Of a DNA stretch of 64,000 bases, positions 12,187-21,616 are shown piece after piece; positions within the stretch are counted from its first letter, which is position 1; the number at the start of each line of letters is the position of its first letter. The stretch is taken from positions 9,303,293-9,367,292 of the forward strand of contig NC_091169.1 in assembly GCF_040958095.1 (NCBI RefSeq), in the 5' to 3' direction. The translations under genes and the position numbers were made by a program. The notes beneath the pieces were generated by a model. It searched no databases. It was not told the DNA's origin and was given only the letters and a program-made list of their open reading frames with translations. Source of the DNA: Procambarus clarkii (Eukaryota > Arthropoda > Malacostraca > Decapoda > Cambaridae).

Positions 12187-13672
12187 GTAAGCACCATAAT
12201 GTTCACGGTAAGCACCATACTGTTAACGGTAAGCACCATACTGTTCACGGTAAGCACCATACTGTTCACGGTAAGTACCATACTGTTCACGGTAAGCACC
12301 ATAATGTCCACGGTAAGCACCATACTGTTCACGGTAAGCACCATACTGTTCACGGTAAGCACCATACTGTTCACGGTAAGCACCATACTGTTCACGGTAA
12401 GCACCATACTGTTCACGGTAAGCACCATACTGTTCACGGTAAGCACCATACTGTTCACGGTAAGCACCATACTGTTCACGGTAAGTACCATACTGTTCAC
12501 GGTAAGCACCATAATGTCCACGGTAAGCACCATACTGTTCACGGTAAGCACCATACTGTTCACGGTAAGCACCATACTGTTCACGGTAAGCACCATACTG
12601 TTCACGGTAAGCACCATACTGTTCACGGTAAGCACCATACTGTTCACGGTAAGCACCATAATGTTCACGGTAAGCACCATAATGTTCACGGTAAGCACCA
12701 TACTGTTCACGGTAAGCACCATACTGTTCACGGTAAGCACCATACTGTTCACGGTAAGCACCATACTGTTCACGGTAAGCACCATAATGTTCATGGTAAG
12801 CACCATAATGTCCACGGTAAGCACCATACTGTTCACGGTAAGCACCATACTGTTCACGGTAAGCACCATAATGTTCACGGTAAGCACCATAATGTTCACG
12901 GTAAGCACCATAATGTCCACGGTAAGCACCATACTGTTCACGGTAAGCACCATACTGTTCACGGTAAGCACCATACTGTTCACGGTAAGCACCATACTGT
13001 TCACGGTAAGCACCATACTGTTCACGGTAAGCACCATAATGTTCACGGTAAGCACCATAATGTTCACGGTAAGCACCATAATGTCCACGGTAAGCACCAT
13101 ACTGTTCACGGTAAGCACCATACTGTTCACGGTAAGCACCATACTGTTCACGGTAAGCACCATACTGTTCACGGTAAGCACCATACTGTTCACGGTAAGC
13201 ACCATACTGTTCACGGTAAGCACCATACTGTTCACGGTAAGCACCATACTGTTCACGGTAAGCACCATAATGTTCACGGTAAGCACCATAATGTCCACGG
13301 TAAGCACCATACTGTTCACGGTAAGCACCATACTGTTCACGGTAAGCACCATAATGTTCACGGTAAGCACCATACTGTTCACGGTAAGCACCATAATGTC
13401 CACGGTAAGCACCATAATGTCCACGGTAAGCACCATACTGTTCACGGTAAGCACCATACTGTTCACGGTAAGCACCATACTGTTCACGGTAAGCATCATA
13501 CTGTTCACGGTAAGTACCATACTGTTCACGGTAAGCACCATACTGTTCACGGTAAGTACCATACTGTTCACGGTAAGCATCATACTGTTCACGGTAAGTA
13601 CCATACTGTTCACGGTAAGCACCATACTGTTCACGGTAAGCACCATACTGTTCACGGTAAGCACCATACTTA
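12177..13672 (+). repeat. 21-bp minisatellite made of repeated 5' splice sites
   Basis: About 71 tandem copies of a 21-bp unit (TGTTCACGGTAAGCACCATA and one more base), in perfect register: the first GT is at 12187, the last at 13657, and 1470/21 is exactly 70. Each unit repeats the last exon bases (GTTCACG) and the intron start (GTAAGC) of the ankyrin exon. Variants include GTAAGT (e.g. ~12271, ~12481), GTCCACG and CATAATG versus CATACTG. Because 21 is a multiple of three and the unit lacks stops in several frames, long repetitive open frames exist on both strands (VHGKHHT, LTVNSMV, FTVSTIL); these are by-products. Confidence 0.95.
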
Positions 13673-14209
13673 TGTTGTCAGGTATTATACCATGTTCATG
13701 CCATACTACACACCTCTTACGGTAACCAATGACCATATAACTTTTGGCTATCATGTGAGAGCTTACTCGTTTTAGAATGCCTCTAGAGGCAACCAAGAAC
13801 AAACCCTGACAGATTCAGCTCTCAAATTCGCATATTAAAGAAAATATCTTCTGATCATTATTAACAAAATATCCTCTGATTATTATTAAGTTCCATATAA
13901 TCACTGGTAACAATATGGTGCCTGGTGTGCCTTGTGTTATCACATGACAAACATGTTAATACAACGCAGGAAGTTTGGACAACAAAAAGCAAACATTAGA
14001 GACGGACAGGCCGTTCATGTTCTTAGCTGCTATAAGCCCAACGAGACTCCCGATTGCCACCAACTGAAAAAGAAGTTACTTACTTGATGACCGTTGTGAG
14101 ACGAGGTCGTGGTTATTAGCTTTACAATAGGGCCCGTACACACATTTACAGGACATCTGTAAGGGTATGCCGCTCCACAACAGGGGCCCACAAAAGGAAG
14201 CTGAACCCA
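13673..14209. other. Non-coding stretch, nothing recognised
   Basis: 537 bp of unique-looking sequence after the minisatellite, with no frame matching a known family. A 20-bp string ACACATTTACAGGACATCTG at ~14140 resembles one at ~14475 on the far side of the next SINE and may be an imperfect, long target duplication. Confidence 0.4.
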
Positions 14210-14472
14210 TATCTTGAGGTTATCTTGAGAGGATTTCGGGGCTAAGCGTCCCCGCTGCCTGGTCCTCGACCAGGCCTCCTTTTTGTTACACCCCCCCAGG
14301 AAGCAGCCCGTAGCAGCTGTCTAACTCCCAGGTACCTATTTACTGCTAGGTAACAGGGGCATCAGGGTGAAAGAAACATTTTGCCTATTTGTCTCAGCCT
14401 CCATCGGGGATTGAACCCAGAATCTCAGGACTACGAATCCGAAGCGCTGTCCACCCAGCTGTCAGGCACCCA
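14210..14472 (-). mobile_element. tRNA-derived SINE, second family
   Basis: On the minus strand it starts with a tRNA-like head (GGGTGCCTGACAGCTGGGTG, B box GGTTCAATCCC) and continues with a body containing TTTCTTTCACCCTGATGCCC, GTTACCTAGCAGTAAATAGG and TACCTGGGAGTTAGACAGCT. The tail reads GCCCCGAAATCCTCTCAAGA and ends in repeated TCTCAAGATAACCTCAAGAT. A second copy is at 15733-16008 in plus orientation. Confidence 0.8.
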
Positions 14473-14494
14473 TATACACATTTACAGAACATCT

Positions 14495-15731
14495 CTCCAA
14501 ATCTTTCCACCCAACAAATCAGCCTCGAAGCATTAATAACATAAGAATAAATGACGAATGTGACTGTCCCTTCACCAAACAAGAACTAATTAGAGCCAGA
14601 AAAGATGGTAAGGACACTGCACCAGGTGCTGATAACATTACATACTCAATGGTCGCACATGCAGGTCCTGCTGGAGAACAAGGAATATTGGACGTCATCA
14701 ATGCATCTTGGCAGCATGGCAAACTACCGACCTCTTGGAAGAAAGCAGACATTATACCGATTCCTAAGCCGAAGAACCTGGCAATTACAGACCCATTTCA
14801 TTAACATCATGCATTAGTAAAACTGCAGAACGGATGGTCTTAAATAGGCTACTGTGGAAGACTGGAGACCTGCATAAACACATATTTGGCTTCACTAGAG
14901 GAGTAGGTACTGCCAACTGTATAGCAACATTACTAGGAACAGTTAACTCAGGTCCAGCTATAGTGATCTTCCTTGATCTAGAAAAAGCATTCGAACTTGC
15001 AAGCCCGCAAGCAACTTTACACACCTTAGATAAAAAGGGGGAAAGATAAATTATGCTAGCATGCATTCAAGATTACCTAAGTCACAGGTATGCCAGAGTA
15101 AAGTTGCAAGGACATGTGTCGGACTACCACTTGCATGAGAATGCAAGTGGTAGTCCGACCACTTGCATTCACGTCCTCAGTGGACTGAGGACCGACCACG
15201 TCCTCAGTGGACTGAGGACCGACCACGTCCTCAGTGGACTGAGGACGCCTCCACAAGGAGGCGTCTTCAGTCCAAGTCCAAGTCTTTTTAACATCCTTAT
15301 GGAAAATCTTGTTACCATGACATTTACAGAAGGGGTTAAATGGCTAATCTATGCTGATGATATAGCATTAGTCATTACAGGTCCTTCACCTCTAAATAAA
15401 GCACAAGGTGCATTAGATAAAGTAACATCTGAATGCAGCGTTTTAGGGCTAAAAATATCTGCACAGAAGTCTAAGGCAATGAGACAAGGCGGCAACACTT
15501 CTGACAGGCACCTACGCATTCAAGACATAAACCTTCAGTGGGTTGCACAATATCAATATCTCGGAGTGTGGATAGATTCTAAAATGACATTCAATAAGCA
15601 AATTCAATACCTGAAGGAGAAAGCAAAATCACAAATAAATATAATGAAAGCAATCACAGGGCCCCGTCTAGGAGCGGGATACAAAGTGTTAAGAATGTTT
15701 TACATACACGCCGTTCGTTCCCTAGTTGCAA
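14495..15731 (+). pseudogene. I-type LINE reverse transcriptase
   Basis: Reads APGADNITYSMVAHAG, LPTSWKKADIIPIPKPK, GFTRGVGTANCIATLL, VIFLDLEKAFELAS (motif A), PPQGGVFSPSPSLFNILMEN (motif B) and WLIYADDIALV (catalytic YADD), then LGVWIDSKMTFNKQ of the thumb. This enzyme makes cDNA from the element RNA at the nicked target. Frames change at ~14790-14830 and at ~15049, where a stop follows GER. Between HLHENASGSPT and PPQGG an in-frame insert at 15123-15275 consists of palindromic repeats. The frame stops at the SINE insertion (~15731) and resumes at 16009. Confidence 0.87.
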
Positions 15732-15732
15732 A

Positions 15733-16008
15733 AAGCCGACTCGGCCGACCCGGCTCCCTTGCAAAAAGGGAGCCGGTCGGCCGAGCGGACAGCACGTAGG
15801 ACTGTGATCCTGTGGTCCTGGGTTCGATCCCGGGCGCCGGCGAGAAACAATGGGCAGAGTTTCTTTCACCCTATGCCCCTGTTACCTAACAGTAAATAGG
15901 TACCTGGGTGTTAGTCAGCTGTCACGGGCTGCTTCCTGGGGGTGGAGGCCTGGTCGAGGACCGGGCCGCGGGGACACTAAAGCCCCGAAATCATCTCAAG
16001 ATAATTGA
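15733..16008 (+). mobile_element. tRNA-derived SINE, second family, nested in the I-type LINE
   Basis: tRNA-like head with A-box-like GGCCGAGCGGACAG and B box GGTTCGATCCC, then a body with TTTCTTTCACCCTATGCCCC, TAACAGTAAATAGGTACCTG and a tail GCCCCGAAATCATCTCAAGA. It sits between VRSLV and DYAVPALLTLSPGQ of the LINE. Its 5' end is preceded by an inverted partial copy of its own head (hairpin ~15738-15783). Confidence 0.82.
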
Positions 16009-17343
16009 TTATGCAGTGCCTGCCTTACTCACTCTTTCTCCTGGTCAGTGGGCAAACGTTGAGGTTATTCAAAACGATGCATTGCGAATCATTACAGGAG
16101 CTCCCAGATGGACTAAAATACTGAACGTAAGACTAGAAACCAAGCTAATGTCGATTGGAACCAAGCTAACGTAAAAGGCATTGCTGGGTGCATGCTGACC
16201 AAGATATTGACTAGACCTAGAATCAGTTCACTTAAAGATATAATTACTGGAGCACTAACTCTGGACAGAAGAGCCTCCAGTAGCAACAGGTGAACCGATT
16301 GTGCGATAAACACCATCAATACATTCGATATAACAATCACAGTCACTGAGAAGGGTTTCGACGAAATACATACAGACTTGTTATGCAAGCCCCTTGGGAA
16401 TCTCCGCCAGCAGACTTTAAAATTATGGTTCTTGAAGGAAAAAAGAACCAGACAAATCCTCATCTGCTTCGTAACATTGCACAGATGCATATAGAAGCTA
16501 ACTTGGCACCCGACAGCTTCAGATACTTCACAGATGGATCAGTAGACCAGCCGGGACAAGAAACCGGAGCTGCAGGTAAAGCAGGAAACTCTGTAAATAG
16601 TTGGAGACTCTCAAATGGGTGTTTAACTTTACAAACAGAGATGCTAGCCATTCAAAAGGCTTTGGAACATGCTCTTGCTGAACACCGACAACATGTTATC
16701 ATACATACAGATTCGAGAACCGCCATTGAAACCTTGCAACAAGAACACATATGTGATAACATTCATCTGATCACAAATGTCATATCATTAATGCAAACAC
16801 TCAAACGATAAGGCCGACGGGTACTTATCAACTGGATGCCAAGTCATGTGGGAATAATAGGGAATGACATTGCAGACGCAGCTGCAAAACTTGCAACTAA
16901 GAGAAGAAATGTAGAAATTTACATACCACAGATTAAGAAAGTAATTAGAAACAGAGCAATGCAAAAGATGTACAGTGACCACAACACAGCAGTTGCAACA
17001 TCAGGATCTGTGGATTGGTACAAGAATTCAACCAACTATGAACCACTTAGTGTGATGAAAAGGAGCAGAAGAGCAACAGAAGTACACTTACATCGCATCA
17101 GGCTTGGATACCCATGTGCATGGGAAATAGGCTTACAGGTTCCGGAAGATGCGAGGAAATGTCAGCACTGTGGAGAAATGCCTGACAGACCACTGGAACA
17201 TTATCTAACACAGTGCACAGTTACAAACCTATTAAGATTTCAACTTAGATTCAACAGAGCAGAAGAAGTTGTTAAACACATATGGCAAAATCTTACTGAA
17301 GCGACCATACGAATCATAAATACTCATACTCCGCCCAAGTAAA
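16009..17343 (+). pseudogene. I-type LINE C-terminal part: RNase H and zinc knuckle
   Basis: After the SINE the frame resumes with DYAVPALLTLSPGQWANVEV and LRIITGAPRWTK. RNase H catalytic residues are visible: FTDGSVDQPG (first D), LQTEMLAIQKALEHA (E), IIHTDSRTAIETL (second D) and WMPSHVGIIGNDIADAAAK (H and last D). A C-terminal knuckle CQHCGEMPDRPLEHYLTQC follows, typical of this clade. RNase H removes the RNA template strand. Frameshifts at ~16170-16380 and one stop at ~16809 (after QTLKR) inactivate it. Confidence 0.87.
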
Positions 17344-17644
17344 ACAGAAACAAGCAATACTTATTGTGCCAACCAGAGGCTTAGGGCCCGCGCAGGAATA
17401 TCCTTGCAAAAAAAAAAAAATAGAATAACAATTATAATAAATGCAAGTTCAACGTAGTCATACATTTGTAATAAATACATGCATGCATTTTACAAAAAGT
17501 AATACCCCAATGAATTGATACCATTCTATCACAACACGATTACACCATTTGTAATAATCAACAAAGTAAAGTTTGAATCATCCACCGGTAAAAGTTTTCA
17601 CAATGTACTGTGCTTGTTCTGGTACTTTTCCTCATCCTCATATC

Positions 17645-18015
17645 ATACTTAATCAGGGAAACAGATTATAGTACTGTATCATTCTTTTCAGATGACACTA
17701 GAGTTTTCATGAGAGTAGACATTATAGAGGACACAGCAAACCTCCAGCCTGATGTTAATCAAGTCTTGCAATAGGGCCACATAAAATAACATGATGTTTA
17801 ATGAGGATAAGTTCCAATTACTGCGCTATGCAAGACGAAAACATCAAAGAAGAAACAACATATAAAACATAATCAAACCACACTATTGAAAAAAAACAAT
17901 GTAAAAGATTTAGGGGTAATCATGTTAGATGACCTTACTAATAAAGAACACAACATAGTTGCTTTAACTGAAAGAAAAATGACAGGCTGGATAACTTCTG
18001 CGTATATACTGAGAA
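17645..18015 (+). pseudogene. Jockey/CR1-type reverse transcriptase scrap
   Basis: Degenerate plus-strand frame reading STVSFFSDDTRVFMRV, then EDTANLQPDVNQVLQ, a stop, HIK, MMFNEDKFQLLRY and later VKDLGVIMLDDLTNKEH and ERKMTGWITSAYILRS. This is the segment from the catalytic FADD box (here FSDD) to the thumb of a Jockey/CR1-type RT. Several stops and frameshifts. The 17421-17644 stretch before it holds nothing recognisable. Confidence 0.7.
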
Positions 18016-19319
18016 GCGAAGCCCCTTAGAGAAGAGAAGCTCCTTAGACATTGGCTCCCAACACTGTAACATTGCTACTTTCTCCTCACTTGTACAACAA
18101 CTACTAACATCAAAGGTGATATTATTCTTAATTATTTCTTCAACTTCTATTATCCTAAACCGTTTTACTTTAACTTGTTTCAAAATTTGTCACTACTGGA
18201 TAGTTCACTTTCTTGATCATCCTCCTCATCGATACCTCCTGCCCTTCCGTACACTCTTATACTACCGTTTCACTTCCCACTTCACTCCACCTACCTGCCA
18301 TTGCCAACTTTTTAAATGTTTCAGTCCTATTGTTTAGTTTTTTTGGTATTCAAAATTGGTGTACCATCCTCAGAGTTCACTAAGTTGTCCTGAACCTTAT
18401 CCCCACGAGGGATTACTTTTTCAGCTTCGGTGCCAACTGCCACTAGGCTAGCCTTAATTGTCGTCTTAATTCCAGTCACATTGGCTGTCGTTGGCTTACC
18501 ACTGATTCTTCCTTGTTACATATGAAAGCTGGTCCCTCTCTTCCAGAGGTGCAGCGCCAATTTTATAGGTGCCGGAGCTCTGGTGTGCTTGACAGAGCCT
18601 GTCATTTCTAATCCTGTTTCTATATATGTCACACAATATGTATTTCGTGTTTGTTCTCACTAATTATCATAAAATAAAATTATCAAACAAATACAGAAAA
18701 AACATCAATTATGTATTTTATCAATTTAAGAAGTTAAAACACTTAATGCTCACAAAATACAACCAGTGAGAAGTTTCACAATAGTTTCCACAGGTCAGGT
18801 GTGGGATGTTTTGGGGGGTCTGAAGCAACTCTTGTTCTGGCGTCATCTGCCAATCTGTGATGTTGGGGAAAATGCCAGGATTATATTGATGAAGAGAGTG
18901 ACATAGGACCTGTAAATGTGGTAACTTAATAATTACTGAAATTTCTTCATTTGAATACAAAATAAATATGCAAATTCTTCTGTAAGGGCACGGTCCTATG
19001 CTTGGGTTGTAAGTCCAAAATACCTGTATTTGATACTGGTAATGAACTGTAACAGATAGGGTCCTTAATGCTGAGCTGGCCCATTGATTGCAGAACCACA
19101 AAATACCTGCGGGTATACCCACACATTTAACGTGTAATTTTATACAAGGATATGATAAAATAGCTCTGACTGTAAACACTGGTAAGATTCATGATCTAGG
19201 ACCTGAACGATATACACTCAAGCCTAGTCCTAGGAATATATATGCTGTTGTACACTACAAGGTACCGTGACACAAGGATAAGGTATATGTAAAATTGCAT
19301 AAAATTGTTACATACACAT
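18016..19319. other. Non-coding stretch, nothing recognised
   Basis: 1.3 kb without a recognisable frame, tRNA or repeat. Open frames of 60-152 codons on either strand (e.g. minus 19179-18721) have no motifs I can name. Confidence 0.4.
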
Positions 19320-21477
19320 GATGACGTTGCTGTGACTCAGCAACGCATGTGCATTGCTGAGCCACAGCAATCTTCCCTGTCCCTCAGTTCTCCCCACCAT
19401 TCCCCCCTTACCCATCTCCTTGGCCTCCCAACCTTTACCCACTCCACCGTCCCTTAGTCCTCCCTCACCATTCTTCATTCCCCCATCCCCTCTTCCTTCC
19501 CAACATGCCCCACTCCACCGTCCCTTTGTCCTCCCCACCATTCTCCATTCCCAATTCCCACGTCCCCACCATAACAAAATCCCCCGTCCCTCCCCACCAT
19601 TACTTTCTCCCTTGTCCCCTCATCCTCCCAACCATCTCTCACTTCCGTCCCCTCGTCATTCCCACCATTTCCTACTCCCTCGTCCGATGCCTTCCCAAAT
19701 GGTCTGATGTTCCCATCAGAAAATTAGGAACATCAAGAGATTTGATGTTCCCATCACTGAAATATAAGAAAAACAGTTAAAAATGAAATGAAAATATGAA
19801 AAAAAATAAAAAAATAAACTATACTTACGAAATGAACGGTATTGTAAACAACACAGCTCAATTCCAACGCAATTCACACAAAATAATTAAATCAAAATGA
19901 AAATAAATCAAAATCTATGAAAATTCTATTTATCAAACCAATCAGGAACATTGAAATGGAACTGTAACTTATTTGGTATTGCATGTGTGTTGCTCTTACA
20001 TGCAACAGATGGCGCTGTTTTTCAAGAAAAAAAATAGTTTTACCTGTCAGAGATGTGTCATCTATGCTTATACTTACGAAATGAACGGTATGGTAAACAA
20101 CACAGCTTAATTCCAACACAATGTCACACAAAATATTCAATAAAAAATAAAATAAATCGAACTCTATGAAAATAAAATTTATCAATGCAATCGGAAACAT
20201 TGAAATGGAATTTGTGACATATTTAGTATAGCGTGCATGTTGCTATTATGTGCAAGTGATTGCGCTGTTTTTCAAAGTCGCATGCTTTTACCTGTCACAG
20301 GGGTGGCATCTATATAGTAGGCATTGAAAAAAGACACGCCTATTGGAATGCAACGTTGTGTCAAAATTTCAAAGCAATCAGTGAAGAACTTTCGGAGATT
20401 ACAGCGAGTGCTGCTCTTACTTCCAACAGATGGTGCTGTTTAAAAAAACAAACGTTCTTTTTCATGTCACAGGTGAGGCATGTATACAGTAGATATATAA
20501 AAAGACACGCCTACTTGAATGCAACGTTGTGTCAAAATTTCAAAGCAATCGGTAAAGAGGTTTCGAAGATTTCACTCACATGAAAAAACAAGTTTTTCAG
20601 AAAAAGCATGTTTTTTTTTACCGTCACAGACGTGACATCTATATAGTATGTATATAAATACATAAAAACCAGCTCGGATGCGAATGGAACGTTGTGTGAA
20701 AATTTCAAAGCAATAGGTGAAGAGCTTTCGGAGATTAGCGGTTATGCACAAACGAACATTTCCATTTTTATTTATATACTAGCTGAACCCGGCCACGCGT
20801 TGCTGTGGCCCAGCAACGCATGTGCGTTCCTGAGCCACAGCAGTCTTCCCTGTTCTCCCTAGTCCTTCCCACCATTCTCCCCCTCACCCTCCTCCTCGGC
20901 CTCCCAACCATTCCTCACTCCACCGTCCCCTCGTCCTCCACACTATTCCCCACTCCACCATCCCCTTTTCCCTCCCACCATCCCCTCTTCCCTCCCACCA
21001 TGCCCCACTCCTCTGTCTCTTTATCCTCCCCATCATTCTCCATTCCTCCATCCCCTCGTCCCCATCATTCCAAACTCCCCCGTCCCCTCGTCCTTTCCCA
21101 CCATTACCCCTTCCTTTGTCCCCTCGTCCTCCCCATCATCTCTCACTTCCGTCCCCTCATCATCCCCACCATTCCCCACTCCCTCATCCGATGCCTTCCC
21201 AAATGGTCTGATGTTTCTATGAGAAAATTGGGAACATCAAGTGACATGATATTCCTATCACTGACATAAATGAAAAACAGGTAAAAAATGAAATGAAAAT
21301 ATGAAAAAAGAAATAAACTATACTCGCGAAATGAACTGTATGGTAAACAACACAGATCAATTCTAACACAATGTCTCACAAAATAATTAAATAAAAAATA
21401 AAATAAATCGAAATCTATGAAAATAAAATTTATCAATCCAATCGGAAACATTGAAATGGAATTAGTGACATTGCTAT
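19320..21477. repeat. Composite dispersed repeat with ~650-bp direct duplication
   Basis: Two similar blocks, 19323-19970 and 20800-21465, in the same orientation. Each starts with CAGCAACGCATGTGC and CTGAGCCACAGCA, continues with a C/T-rich degenerate minisatellite (units around CCCACCATTCCCCACTCC), then GATGCCTTCCCAAATGGTCT, then an AT-rich part with ACGAAATGAACGGTATGGTA. Between them are three divergent ~170-bp units (20270-20750) sharing GCAACGTTGTGTCAAAATTT and CAAAGCAATCGGTGAAGA. The 3' edge reads ATATACTAGCTGAACCCGGC (20775). Probably a decayed non-autonomous element; the family is not assigned. Confidence 0.65.
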
Positions 21478-21616
21478 TGACATATAACCACTCGACCAAC
21501 ACGACTGGACAAAAGAGGATGGTAGCTGAGGCTAATTCCACACTAATTTCTCATTTGTGTTCCTCACGTGTTCCCCAAAGAATGAGGTGATTTGATAAAA
21601 TACCATTCCCAAGATT
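21478..21616. mobile_element. Rearranged fragment of the 260-bp SINE unit
   Basis: The first ~60 bp (CCACTCGACCAACACGACTG ... GGTAGCTGAGGCTA) match the unit in minus orientation. The next ~75 bp (TTTGTGTTCCTCACGTGTTC ... CCCAAGATTA) match it in plus orientation. An old inverted, internally deleted copy. Confidence 0.65.

Larger units (their letters stand above)
14473..17420 (+). mobile_element. I-type LINE with RNase H (5'-truncated, inactivated)
   Basis: Non-LTR retrotransposon of the I/Jockey group. It carries reverse transcriptase, a SINE insertion, an RNase H domain and a C-terminal zinc knuckle, ending in a poly(A) run at ~17407-17420. The 5' part (ORF1 and endonuclease) is missing. The coding parts are listed separately. 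Confidence 0.85.

Noticed and set aside
12012-13802. Open frames of 520-600 codons on both strands across the 21-bp array
   Set aside because: A repeat length divisible by three with no stop in several frames gives long frames automatically; only the first 99 nt carry an ankyrin signature.
15790-15845. Functional tRNA gene (GGTTCGATCCC B box)
   Set aside because: The anticodon arm does not pair properly and the sequence continues into a shared SINE body; a second copy has the same body.
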